DNA of 64,000 nt. Source: Ktedonosporobacter rubrisoli. Its GTDB lineage: Bacteria; Chloroflexota; Ktedonobacteria; Ktedonobacterales; Ktedonobacteraceae. Shown piece by piece: positions 26,334-35,199 of the stretch. The translations under genes were made by a program, and so were the position numbers. The stretch is from the NCBI RefSeq assembly GCF_004208415.1, contig NZ_CP035758.1, positions 7,192,001 to 7,256,000 of the forward strand, given 5' to 3'. Each line of letters opens with the position of its first letter. The first letter of the stretch is position 1. Below the pieces are notes generated by a model. That model was given only the letters and a program-made list of their open reading frames with translations, was not told where the DNA came from and did no database searches.

Positions 26334-28106
26334 TTACCCACACGCGTCTAGCATGATAGCCGTGGGATACGAAGAATGGAGCGTGACAGAATGAGTCCAG
26401 CCGTTGATATACATTTTTGCTGCGTCATGCAGGCAAGCCCGTGGGCTTCTCGCCGGAAACCGTAGCGGCGATCCCGCCAGCATATAGCAGACGGGGTTGA
26501 CATGGTTTTCTTGTATCTGGGGATGATGAATCCTCATCAAGCGTTTTTGTCGTTGGGCTTCTTTGAGCCAGGCAGCGCCAAGCCGCGCGATGTTGAGTGA
26601 GGCCGCGTAGTCTCGCGATCCACTCCATCCACAATGGTGACACCACAGCCAGGCTCCCCAGGCAATGACCTTGCCCAGATGCTCGGATGATGTGTACGTC
26701 TGGGCAGGCTTTCCACAACGAGGGCACGTGTGCGAGGTGGCACGTGGTTGCTGCCATTCGAGGTGCATCCCCGTCATGAAACATTTATACTTCAAGACGC
26801 GCCAGATCTCGCCACGCACCTGTGTATTGTTTCGCCAATTCCGCCAGCGCCCCTTCGTATCGCGCCCTCTTCCTTGTGATTTCATCGATTTGAGTGATTC
26901 ACCTACAATCAGCGAACAGCCCGTTACCGCCGCCAACAGCAGCAAAACATTGGCCGCCAGATGGGCCAGATCGTGATTGCGGTTCTCGTACTTCTTCCAA
27001 CACAGCGATATCTCTCTGCGCCACCTCTTCAGCTTTCTCTGGCACACTTCACGCCTTGCATCTCCTTCTTTGAGGCGGCTCAGGTGGGCTTCTTGCCTAG
27101 CTACTGCCGCTTTGAGCTGATCAATCTGCTGTCTGGTACGTGCCTGTTCCCCGTCAAAACACCCGGTGCCCAGAAAAAAAGGACGGGTGAGCTGATGCCC
27201 CTCTAGATCAATCACACTCATGGTGAGCAGGGTTCTGACTCCCCAATCAAATCCGAGAATGGTGTTCATCTCTGGCGGTTCTGGCTCTTCTTCGACGAGC
27301 ACTTCAACAATGAGATCCAGGACCGCATAGCGTGTTCCATCTGGTTCTTTGATCTCACGCAAGACTGGCGCTTGCGTGCTCCCTTGTTCCATCTTCGCCA
27401 CAACGTAGTCTGGGATGGGAAGTCGGATCTGTCGATCACGCCACCCACGCCCCCAGTTTCCCTGGGCATCAGGAGTGCGCAAAGAGAGCCGGATCTGCTT
27501 CTGCTTGAGGTCCACCGCCATCCTATATGCCTGCCCCATGGTTGCCCCATCGTCTCCTGCATAGGGAAGTTGTGCAGCTTGCATGAGAGGAATCGGTTGC
27601 ATCTCTTCATAGGTGTCTGGGAAAGAGCCATTTTTCAAGGAGAAGTTGCAGGCTTGCTCAATCAGACTGCGCAGCTCGACGTAGTTTCCCCCATCTGCAT
27701 CGCTCTGTGTGAGGGCTTCAAGTGCTTGTTTGATCGTTGGGGAATGTTTGCGTGGGCGTGCTGACTCGGATTTTGGCATGATCATCCCTTGGGTCAGGAT
27801 CGGCTGAATGAGCGCGAATTGCTGTTTGCGTTTGGCCTGTGCACGCAGAACTCTGCCAGCTTGTTCCGCCTCACAGCGAAACTGGCGACTTCCATGCGTC
27901 TGAGAGGAGACCATCATGGCTTCAATCTGTTTGTAGGCGTACTTATTGGAACGCACGATAAATTCATCTAAACGCGGCCAGAGGACGGTGATGAGGTGGT
28001 TGGTGGCCTCACGCGAGAGATCGAGCAAGCGCAGTGCCTCCACCTGCGCGTCGTCTGGAAGGCGCAGCGGATAACTCAGGGACTGTTTCAGTTGTTGTGT
28101 GCCCAT
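26334..28106 (-). CDS. TnpB-type RNA-guided nuclease (IS605 OrfB family)
   Basis: 590 residues, long for TnpB (about 350-450). The RuvC-like site is complete: Asp287 in ILGFDWGVRTLL, Glu403 in IVGESLKSMK, and Asp499 in GSRDYAASLNIA. A zinc ribbon with Cys461, Cys464, Cys489 and Cys492 lies between the last two. The first 280 residues are a wedge/REC-like region with an insertion around 100-200, and about 90 residues follow the RuvC site; that tail coincides with a hairpin-rich stretch that may be guide RNA. No tnpA is nearby. An intact orphan element or a domesticated nuclease are both possible. Confidence 0.88.
   Translation of the reverse strand: MGTQQLKQSLSYPLRLPDDAQVEALRLLDLSREATNHLITVLWPRLDEFIVRSNKYAYKQIEAMMVSSQTHGSRQFRCEAEQAGRVLRAQAKRKQQFALIQPILTQGMIMPKSESARPRKHSPTIKQALEALTQSDADGGNYVELRSLIEQACNFSLKNGSFPDTYEEMQPIPLMQAAQLPYAGDDGATMGQAYRMAVDLKQKQIRLSLRTPDAQGNWGRGWRDRQIRLPIPDYVVAKMEQGSTQAPVLREIKEPDGTRYAVLDLIVEVLVEEEPEPPEMNTILGFDWGVRTLLTMSVIDLEGHQLTRPFFLGTGCFDGEQARTRQQIDQLKAAVARQEAHLSRLKEGDARREVCQRKLKRWRREISLCWKKYENRNHDLAHLAANVLLLLAAVTGCSLIVGESLKSMKSQGRGRDTKGRWRNWRNNTQVRGEIWRVLKYKCFMTGMHLEWQQPRATSHTCPRCGKPAQTYTSSEHLGKVIAWGAWLWCHHCGWSGSRDYAASLNIARLGAAWLKEAQRQKRLMRIHHPQIQENHVNPVCYMLAGSPLRFPARSPRACLHDAAKMYINGWTHSVTLHSSYPTAIMLDACG
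26337..26454 (-). ncRNA. Candidate omega-RNA / right-end region of the TnpB element
   Basis: Overlaps the 3' end of the tnpB frame, where reRNA is found in this family. Two hairpins are seen on the minus strand: GGCGAGAAGCCCACGGGCTT with its closing GCC (26454-26432) and a CCCAC/GTGGG stem (26366-26337). The element end and guide boundary cannot be fixed from one copy. Confidence 0.35.
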
Positions 28107-28193
28107 ATCGTGGCCCTTGTCTCAAACACCGGTTCTTTACCACTAGAAGATACCATCCCCTTTCTCCCTTCGTCAAGCACTTTGTGAGAGACT

Positions 28194-28207
28194 TCTGACC
28201 CTTCAGA
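28194..28207. repeat. Small hairpin upstream of tnpB, possible left end
   Basis: TCTGA-CCCT-TCAGA, a perfect five-pair stem with a four-base loop, 88 bp before the tnpB start. IS605-type elements carry subterminal hairpins, so this may lie near the left end. Confidence 0.3.
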
Positions 28208-28364
28208 AAATAGGACATCATTGTAGATAGTTGTACTTTTTGCCTCACTGTTAAAAACCCTGCATCTGCAAAGTTTTCCGTGTACACAGAGCAGGGCATT
28301 CCGAGGAAATGGCGCTCTCCGCGTTTGTTTTCTTGCTGAACAGGCAACACGACAGACGAGGGAC

Positions 28365-29276
28365 TTATTTTTCCTGCACGGCGCCGAGGACTTCGGCGGC
28401 CAACCGTTCCATCTGCTCAGCCTCATCAAAGAGCGAGTTGAGCTGAATTAGCTCGGCTCCCGCGTCTGCGATCTCACGTAGTCCCTCGATGCAGGCTGCA
28501 GGCGGTCCATAAACGGCAACTGCGATCTTGTCGGCAGAGCCATAGATCTGCTTGAGTCCTGCCTCAACCCGTTCGCGCGCTCGGGCGGCATTGTCATCAA
28601 CGACAATATAGACGCGCTTGGCAATCTTGAACGGCTTATCAGGCTTTATTTCGGCTTGCGCCTCGCGCAGTATCTTGACCTGCTGAGCAAACTGCGCAGT
28701 AGTAGAGCTGCCGGCCCCAAAGAAGCCATCGCCATAGCTGAGTGCACGGCGTACTGCAGCCGGGTGACTGGCCCCTATCCAGAGCGGTGGGTAAGGCTTC
28801 TGAAAGGGTTTGGGCCCGACCATCGCGTTATCGAGCTGCCAGAAGCGACCGCTGAAGGTAATGCGTGGCTCGGTCCAGCAGGCCTTCATCAGGCGCAATC
28901 CTTCGGTGAAACGCGCAACGAGGCTGGTAGGATCAACCTCAAATGCCGAGAACATTCTACCTTTGCCGCCAGTGCCAACACCGACCTCGACGCGCCCATG
29001 ACTGATCTGATCAAGCGTGCTGATACTTTTGGCGAGGTGGATAGGATTGTGCAAAGGGCTGACGAAGACTGCACAGCCCAGACGCAACCGTGTAGTGCAA
29101 GCTGCGGCAAAGGCCATGAGTTCGAGCGGGGACAGAGCTCCGGGGCCAATAATCGATTCCTGGGTCCAGGCACTGTGAAAGCCGAGAGCCTCAGCTCGGG
29201 CCAGGTAGTCGCGCAACCCGGCGGGATCAAATGTACCGTCAGCAAAGCGCTGAGGTATGGAAATAGCGAATTGCAT
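28365..29276 (-). CDS. LLM-class flavin-dependent oxidoreductase
   Basis: Luciferase-like TIM-barrel monooxygenase of 303 residues. Conserved features include the N-terminal FAISIPQRFADGTFDP, AACTTRLRLGCAVFVSPLHN in the middle, LDQISHGRVEVGVGTGGK, and PPLWIGASHPAAVRRALSYGDGFFGAGS near the centre. The group uses FMN or F420; the choice cannot be made here. GGAGG stands just upstream of the ATG. It lies between the TnpB gene and the purine cluster with no evident partner. Confidence 0.9.
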   Translation of the reverse strand: MQFAISIPQRFADGTFDPAGLRDYLARAEALGFHSAWTQESIIGPGALSPLELMAFAAACTTRLRLGCAVFVSPLHNPIHLAKSISTLDQISHGRVEVGVGTGGKGRMFSAFEVDPTSLVARFTEGLRLMKACWTEPRITFSGRFWQLDNAMVGPKPFQKPYPPLWIGASHPAAVRRALSYGDGFFGAGSSTTAQFAQQVKILREAQAEIKPDKPFKIAKRVYIVVDDNAARARERVEAGLKQIYGSADKIAVAVYGPPAACIEGLREIADAGAELIQLNSLFDEAEQMERLAAEVLGAVQEK

Positions 29277-29709
29277 AGTAGCCTCCTATTCGAGATTTAG
29301 CTGCACTTTTTAACCGAATGCTCGTAGCACATCTCCATGTACCATTTTTTTACTCTTACAGATTTGAGTATACTTCCTCCGCACAGCCTCTGTCGAAGTG
29401 GCGGGACACTTATATAACTTTCGCGAAGGGTAAAACTGTGCAGTTGCACACGCTGGCAATATTGACTCCTTTTGCGCGGACACAATTAAAGCCAGTCCCG
29501 GCCTGGCGGCATCTACAATTGAGCTAAGCATGCTGGCAGCCTATAGATGAAAACGTTGGTTAGGATAGAGAAGTTGCATAAAGCAATGGTTAGTGTAGAG
29601 AAGTTGGGGAAAGTGTGGGAAAGTATTTGCCACTCGCCGGAAAAAGGTGCTACAATAAACTTGTCTCATCGGATGAGGCCTGAAGAAAGACTAAGAATAC
29701 TATGAAAAC
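29277..29709. other. Gene-free leader of the purine cluster
   Basis: About 430 bp. It holds a near-identical 20-bp direct repeat, TGGTTAGGATAGAGAAGTTG at 29557-29576 and again at 29587-29606 (two differences), spaced 30 bp, then the purL promoter. The 30-bp period, three helical turns, could present sites for one regulator. Confidence 0.5.
29627..29656 (+). promoter_or_regulatory. Promoter of the purine cluster
   Basis: TTGCCA (29627-29632), 18-bp spacer, TACAAT (29651-29656) preceded by TGC, an extended -10. Start near 29663, followed by a small CTCAT/ATGAG hairpin and purL about 45 nt further on. Confidence 0.7.
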
Positions 29710-32700
29710 ATGCCCAACCAGGACACGAACGTGACAATAAAGCAAATCGAAGTACGAGCAAGCTCCGAGCAGTACGATGTGCATGCTCGCCAGCTTATTC
29801 GCGAGATAACCCGGTTACCCATACACCATCTTCCGTCCCTCGCAGGCATTTCGGCCAGTACTCCCCCTCTTCATATTCGCACAGCACAGCTTTACCGGCT
29901 TTTTGGAGATTTTCCGGTAAATCAGTTAGATCGGCTCATTAATCAGTTACTGATTGACCCATTAGTGCAGGAGGCTCATATTTTATCCAGTATAGAATAT
30001 GAGCCTTCTGTACATATTGTGGATGTTTTTTTTCATCCCGGCGTAACTGATACTCTTGCCGAAAGTGTGCTGTCGGGGGCACAGATGCTCGATATCGCTG
30101 GCTTGCAGCGGGTCGAGACGGGACGACGCTATCTACTTGATGGACGCTTGCGCGAGAGCGAGGCCCATGCACTCGCTAAAGCATTGCTCTACAATCCAGT
30201 AATTCAGCGCTATACTTTGCATCCCGCTCAGCAGACCGAGCAAGCGAGAGCAGCCGTAGAGGAAAGCCCACTGCCCACGCAAGAGATTGAGAGCGGCAAT
30301 TATGCTACGACAGTCCCGCTTAGCACAATGAGCGATGAGCAATTGTTAGAGGTGAGCAGGGCTGGCCTCTTAGCCTTAAATTTAGATGAGATGCGCGCGA
30401 TCCAACGCCATTATCAGGGACAGGGGCGCGAGCCTACCGATGTGGAGCTAGAGACCCTGGCGCAAACCTGGTCAGAACATTGCTCGCACAAAACATTTAA
30501 GGCCTCCATCGAGTACCGCGAGATAGATCAGCACGGCAACGTGTTAGCAAGCGAGAGCATTCCTGGACTGCTCAAGCATTATCTCATGAGCGCAACTGAA
30601 CAAGTTCAGCGAGCTGACCTGGTTTCGGCATTCAAAGATAACGCGGGCATTGTGCGCTTCACAGAGACGCAAGATATCGCCTTCAAGGTCGAGACGCACA
30701 ACCATCCTTCGGCGATTGAGCCATTCGGTGGCGCCAACACCGGTGTGGGTGGCGTCATTCGCGATGTGCTCGGCGTCTCTGCTTATCCCCTTGCCTGTAC
30801 CGATATTTTATGCTTTGGTCCGCCCGATACGCCTGTCGATAAGCTGGCCACTGGTGTTCTTCCTCCCGATCGTATTGCTAGCGGGGTGGTGAACGGCGTA
30901 CGCGACTATGGCAATAAGATGGGTATCCCAACCGTTAACGGCGCGATCCTCTATCATTCTGGCTATATTTATAATCCGCTGGTCTTCTGTGGGTGTCTGG
31001 GCATTCTGCCTCACGGCAGTCATCCCGACCAGATTCAGCCAGGAGATCTTATCGTCGTGCTGGGTGGACGTACCGGGCGCGATGGCGTGCACGGTGCTAC
31101 CTTCTCTTCAGGCGAGATGAGCAGCGAGATCAATGCTCAGGCCGGCAGCGCCGTACAGATCGGTGCCCCCATAACCGAAAAAAAGGTGACCGACGTCATC
31201 ATCCAGGCACGCGACCGCCAGCTCTATCACGCGATTACCGATTGTGGGGCCGGCGGCTTTTCCTCAGCGGTTGGTGAGATGGGAGCCCGTACGGGAGCCC
31301 GCGTAGAGCTGGCCAACGCTCCCCTCAAGTACCAGGGATTGGCTCCCTGGGAGATCTGGCTCTCAGAAGCTCAGGAACGCATGGTTCTGGCGGTGCCACC
31401 AGAGCATCTTGAGGAGCTGCGCGCTATCTGCGCCATCGAGGAAGTTGAGCTCAGCGTGCTTGGCAGCTTTACCGACGATCAGCGCCTTACCGTCAACTCC
31501 AAGGGACAGACCGTCGCCAACATTGAGATGGAATTCCTGCATCACGGCATTCCTAGCCGCCACTTAGAGGCAGTTTGGAGCAGCAAGCCCGCCCAGACAG
31601 ATGGTCGCGATACTGAAGGCTACCTGAAGAACGATGACCTCGCGCAATCGATAAGCGTCTCGCTGGCCCCCACACTGCTTGCGCTGCTGCGCCATCCCGA
31701 CATCAGTTCAAAGGAAGAAGTTGTGCGGCGCTACGACCACGAGGTACAGGGCGCAACCGTCTTAAAGCCTCTAGTCGGACGCGCGGGCAACGGCCCAGGC
31801 GATGCCGCCGTGCTACAGCCAATTCTTGAAGAAGCGACCCAGGCCAGCATCATCCTATCCAACGGCATCAACCCGCTCTACGGCAAGATTGATCCCTATC
31901 ATATGGCTCTTAATGCCGTCGACGAGGCCTTACGCAACCTTACGGCCGTGGGTGGCGATATTACGCGCGCCTCGATCCTTGATAATTTTTGCTGGGGCAA
32001 TCCCAACGATCCCGCGCAACTGGGCACACTTGTGCGCGCCGTCAAGGGCTGCCATGACGCGGCCATCGGCTTCGGTACTCCCTTTATCTCGGGCAAAGAT
32101 AGCCTTAACAACGAATATCGCGCGCAGGGAGAGCGCTTGCCCGTCATCCCCACCCTCCTGATCTCAGCAGTTGGGATAATCGATAACGCGGCCCAGACCG
32201 TAGATATGAGCTTGAAGACGCCGGGCAATCTGCTCTATCTCGTGGGAACTACGCGCGACGAACTGGCCGGCTCGCATTATGCCGAAGTTGTCGATCCAGC
32301 CTCCTTTGAACAGCTCTTCCCTGCGACTGCGGTACCCCAGGTCGACATCCCGCACGCCAGTGCGACGATGAAAGCACTGGGCGAGGCGATACGCAAGGGT
32401 ATGATACGAGCTTGCCATGATCTTTCAGAAGGCGGCTTCGCACTGGCTGCGGCCGAGATGTCGCTGGCCAGCCTGCTTGGCGTTACCATCGACGTCGGGC
32501 GCATTCCGCTTGCCCAGTCTGGCGACATTCAGCGCAGCGCGCAAAATATCGTACGTCTGTTTAGCGAATCGCCCTCGCGCTTCCTGGTCGAGATTGCGCC
32601 AGAGCAGTTGGGGGCCTTTGAGAAACACATGCGCACTCACGAGATCCACGATATCCATTATGTCGGGACCGTCGCCAAAACTGCTAGCTTTATTGTGCAG

Positions 32701-32772
32701 GATGGCGAGGAAGAGTTGATTAACCTGAGCGTTGAAGAGCTCCAGGAAGCCTGGAAGGGAGGGCAGCTATGA
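29710..32772 (+). CDS. purL: FGAM synthase with N-terminal PurS-like domains (PurS-PurL fusion)
   Basis: Converts FGAR to FGAM with ATP and ammonia from the glutaminase PurQ. 1020 residues, between the small (about 740) and large (about 1300) PurL types. The first 175 residues are two PurS-like units: one around PPLHIRTAQLYRLFGDFPVN with LIDPLVQEAHIL, and a clearer one with HIVDVFFHPGVTDTLAESVL and YNPVIQRYTLHP. The PurL part shows WSEHCSHKTF (about 253), VETHNHPSAIEPFGGANTGV and a second ATP-grasp-like half. It overlaps purQM by four bases. No separate purS is present. Confidence 0.95.
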   Translation: MPNQDTNVTIKQIEVRASSEQYDVHARQLIREITRLPIHHLPSLAGISASTPPLHIRTAQLYRLFGDFPVNQLDRLINQLLIDPLVQEAHILSSIEYEPSVHIVDVFFHPGVTDTLAESVLSGAQMLDIAGLQRVETGRRYLLDGRLRESEAHALAKALLYNPVIQRYTLHPAQQTEQARAAVEESPLPTQEIESGNYATTVPLSTMSDEQLLEVSRAGLLALNLDEMRAIQRHYQGQGREPTDVELETLAQTWSEHCSHKTFKASIEYREIDQHGNVLASESIPGLLKHYLMSATEQVQRADLVSAFKDNAGIVRFTETQDIAFKVETHNHPSAIEPFGGANTGVGGVIRDVLGVSAYPLACTDILCFGPPDTPVDKLATGVLPPDRIASGVVNGVRDYGNKMGIPTVNGAILYHSGYIYNPLVFCGCLGILPHGSHPDQIQPGDLIVVLGGRTGRDGVHGATFSSGEMSSEINAQAGSAVQIGAPITEKKVTDVIIQARDRQLYHAITDCGAGGFSSAVGEMGARTGARVELANAPLKYQGLAPWEIWLSEAQERMVLAVPPEHLEELRAICAIEEVELSVLGSFTDDQRLTVNSKGQTVANIEMEFLHHGIPSRHLEAVWSSKPAQTDGRDTEGYLKNDDLAQSISVSLAPTLLALLRHPDISSKEEVVRRYDHEVQGATVLKPLVGRAGNGPGDAAVLQPILEEATQASIILSNGINPLYGKIDPYHMALNAVDEALRNLTAVGGDITRASILDNFCWGNPNDPAQLGTLVRAVKGCHDAAIGFGTPFISGKDSLNNEYRAQGERLPVIPTLLISAVGIIDNAAQTVDMSLKTPGNLLYLVGTTRDELAGSHYAEVVDPASFEQLFPATAVPQVDIPHASATMKALGEAIRKGMIRACHDLSEGGFALAAAEMSLASLLGVTIDVGRIPLAQSGDIQRSAQNIVRLFSESPSRFLVEIAPEQLGAFEKHMRTHEIHDIHYVGTVAKTASFIVQDGEEELINLSVEELQEAWKGGQL

Positions 32773-34628
32773 TACGTGCGCTCGTATTGCGTGCTCCCGG
32801 TATCAACTGTGATCGCGAGACGGCCCACGCCTGCCAGTTGGCCGGATTTACAGCCGATCTGGTCCATATTAATCAGCTTATCAAAGATCCAGAAAGGCTG
32901 CTAGATTATCGCTTTCTAGCTCTCCCCGGCGGCTTCTCCTACGGCGATGACCTGGGAGCCGGCACGCTTCTGGCCCGCAAATTGATGATTTATCTTGGCG
33001 AGCAATTGCGGCGCTTTATCGAGGAGGGCCGTCCCGTCCTGGGCGTCTGCAATGGCTTCCAGGTTCTTGTAAAATCCGGGCTGCTGGCCGGGACTATAGA
33101 GGAAGGGAAAAGAGCTCCGGCCACCTTAACTGAGAACGCCCTGGCGCAGTTTGAGTGCCGCTGGATCGCCTTGACGCCCCAACCCAGCGCCTGTATCTTT
33201 ACGCGCGGCCTCGAATATCCTATCGAGCTGCCGGTCGCCCACGGCGAAGGCCAGTTTGTCTTCAAGGGCAACATTGCGGAGTTGCAGACAAAAGGCCAGG
33301 TTCCGCTCGTCTACGCCAGCAGGGCAGGCTATAGCGGTCATCCAGGCGCAGCCGAACAGTCAGTCGTCTATCCCGATAATCCCAATGGCTCGCCCGGCAA
33401 CATCGCGGCAATCTGCAACCAGGAAGGCAACGTGCTAGGCTTGATGCCTCACCCCGAGCGCTACGTCCAGGCCTTTCAGCATCCTCAGCGTCGCGCGCTG
33501 AGTGGAGGCGAGGGCGACGGGCTCCTGATCTTTAAGAACGCATATACATACGCCAGCGAACTGACGCTCAATCATAAGCGCTCCTACGCAACTGGCAAGT
33601 CGACCGGGACCTCGGCCTATGCAGCCAGCGGCGTCAACATCGATGCCGCCGACCTGGCCAAGCGCATGATGCAGAAAGCGGTACAAGAGACCCAGGGCTC
33701 CGACGTGCTGGCAGGTGTAGGAGCATTCGCGGGCATCCTGGATGCCCAGAAAATCCAGAAGATGCGCAGGCCAGCCCTTGCCGCTTCGACCGATGGTGTG
33801 GGCACGAAGACCTTGCTTGCGGCGCAGGCTGGACGCTTCGATACCATTGGTCACGACATTGTGAACCATTGCGTCAATGACTTGCTTGTCCAGGGAGGTC
33901 AGCCCCTCTTCTTTATGGACTATCTGGCCGTGAGCAAGCTTGATCCAGTACCTGCCGCGCGCATCGTCAAGAGTGTAGCCGAGGCCTGTAAGGAAGCCGG
34001 TTGCACGCTGCTAGGAGGCGAGACCGCCGAGATGCCAGATGTCTATATGCCCGGGGCCTTCGACCTGGCCGGAACCATCGTGGGACTGGTTGAGCAAGAA
34101 GAAATCATCAATGGCTCAACGATCTGTGCCGGAGATGTGTTGCTGGGCCTGCCATCCAGCGGATTGCACACCAACGGCTATTCGCTGGCTCGTCACGTCT
34201 TTGCTTCATTTCCTCCGGACGCTATCTTTCCCGAGCTGGGTGAATCGCTGGCAGATGCTTTACTGCGACCCCATCGCAGCTATCTGCGCGAGATCACGCT
34301 ACTACGGGAGTATCTGGCGGATCGTGGCCGCTTTATCAAAGGTATGGCCCATATTACTGGCGGTGGCTTTGAGGGAAATATCTCGCGTATTCTCCCTGCC
34401 GGCACTCAGGCTGTCATCGAAACCGGCGCCTGGGAAGTGCCTGCAATCTTCAAGCTGCTTGCCCGTCTGGGCCATGTCGAGCGCGAAGAACAGTACCGCA
34501 CGCTCAATATGGGCATCGGTATGGTTATAGCGCTCTCCCCCAAGGGAGCGTTAGACGCGCGCTGTGTATTACCCGAACTACTCTCTGTTGGCTACATTAC
34601 AGAGGGCGAGGGAGTCGTATTGCGTTAA
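32769..34628 (+). CDS. PurQ-PurM fusion (FGAM synthase glutaminase + AIR synthetase)
   Basis: One frame of 619 residues joining two consecutive purine enzymes. Residues 1 to about 265 are PurQ: ALVLRAPGINCDRET, ALPGGFSYGDDLGAG, the nucleophile in GVCNGFQVLVKSG (about 92-104) and the His-Glu end of LMPHPERY (about 225). After a linker of about 15 residues, residues 280-619 are PurM: SAYAASGVNIDAADLAKRMM, STDGVGTKTLLA, DLLVQGGQPLFFMDYLA, GCTLLGGETAEMPDVY and HITGGGFEGNISRILP. Every expected motif is present, with no frameshift. It supplies ammonia to PurL and then closes the imidazole ring of AIR. Confidence 0.95.
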   Translation: MIRALVLRAPGINCDRETAHACQLAGFTADLVHINQLIKDPERLLDYRFLALPGGFSYGDDLGAGTLLARKLMIYLGEQLRRFIEEGRPVLGVCNGFQVLVKSGLLAGTIEEGKRAPATLTENALAQFECRWIALTPQPSACIFTRGLEYPIELPVAHGEGQFVFKGNIAELQTKGQVPLVYASRAGYSGHPGAAEQSVVYPDNPNGSPGNIAAICNQEGNVLGLMPHPERYVQAFQHPQRRALSGGEGDGLLIFKNAYTYASELTLNHKRSYATGKSTGTSAYAASGVNIDAADLAKRMMQKAVQETQGSDVLAGVGAFAGILDAQKIQKMRRPALAASTDGVGTKTLLAAQAGRFDTIGHDIVNHCVNDLLVQGGQPLFFMDYLAVSKLDPVPAARIVKSVAEACKEAGCTLLGGETAEMPDVYMPGAFDLAGTIVGLVEQEEIINGSTICAGDVLLGLPSSGLHTNGYSLARHVFASFPPDAIFPELGESLADALLRPHRSYLREITLLREYLADRGRFIKGMAHITGGGFEGNISRILPAGTQAVIETGAWEVPAIFKLLARLGHVEREEQYRTLNMGIGMVIALSPKGALDARCVLPELLSVGYITEGEGVVLR

Positions 34629-34813
34629 ACGGATAACAAAGCAACTCATACTGTCATTGCGTTTCAAGCCATGTACGCGTCTGACGTGTGATCCACCAAA
34701 GCCTGACATGTCAAAGTAGAACCTCATGTTCCATGAGACTGGCTAGCTGAGGACCTGGAGCAAGCACGTAGACAAGTCATGGTCGATGACGTGGGGCAAC
34801 CTCGTGAGGTGCG

Positions 34814-34965
34814 CTAGTGGTCTATCAAGGTTGAAGTGAGAAGTGAAAGCAGTGGGATTGTCAAGGGGGCGCCGCGAGCGCGCGGATCGCTGCTCTTGAC
34901 TTGGGGATATCTGTCCCTACGCCGCAGGCGGCGCACTCCTCTCACGACGTCTGACAAAGCGCTAG
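34814..34965. repeat. MITE-like repeat, copy A
   Basis: 152 bp between CTAG ends, sharing its right CTAG with copy B. Starts CTAGTGGTCTATCAAGGTTG, ends CACTCCTCTCACGACGTCTG plus ACAAAGCGCTAG; the ends are imperfect inverted repeats. The interior keeps AGTGGGATTGTCAAGGGGGC, also in copy B. The preceding 185 bp (34629-34813) hold no recognisable gene. Confidence 0.8.
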
Positions 34966-35136
34966 TGGTCTATCAAGGTTGCTGTGAGGAGTGGAATCAG
35001 TGGGATTGTCAAGGGGGCGCCGCGACCTAGCGGATTGCAGCCCTAGACCTGGGGCTTGGGGCTGCGCCCCATTCCCCCTTTCCCTCCGCCGCCGGCAGGC
35101 GGCGCACTCCTCTCACGACGTCTGACAAAGTGCTAG
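34962..35136. repeat. MITE-like repeat, copy B
   Basis: 175 bp, directly joined to copy A through a shared CTAG. Same outer ends; the centre contains an extra GC-rich hairpin (GGGGCTTGGGGCTGCGCCCC). The pair separates purQM from purC, so it interrupts what is probably one transcription unit. Confidence 0.8.
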
Positions 35137-35199
35137 CCTGGTATGAGCCAAAAACTTTTGAAAGGGTCGGATTTTTTTCGATAAAGGAACTTCTGAACA

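Noticed and set aside
28176..28200. AGCACTTTGT-GAGAG upstream of tnpB resembling a MITE end
   Set aside because: The match is 10 bases plus a short word with a gap, too little to count as a fourth copy.
30650..32719. Several overlapping frames of 70-120 codons inside purL
   Set aside because: They are shadows of the high-GC third positions of purL; none has a family-like sequence.
34740..34815. 22-codon frame ending at the border of MITE copy A
   Set aside because: It looks like the charged tail of a lost protein, but is too short to support a feature.
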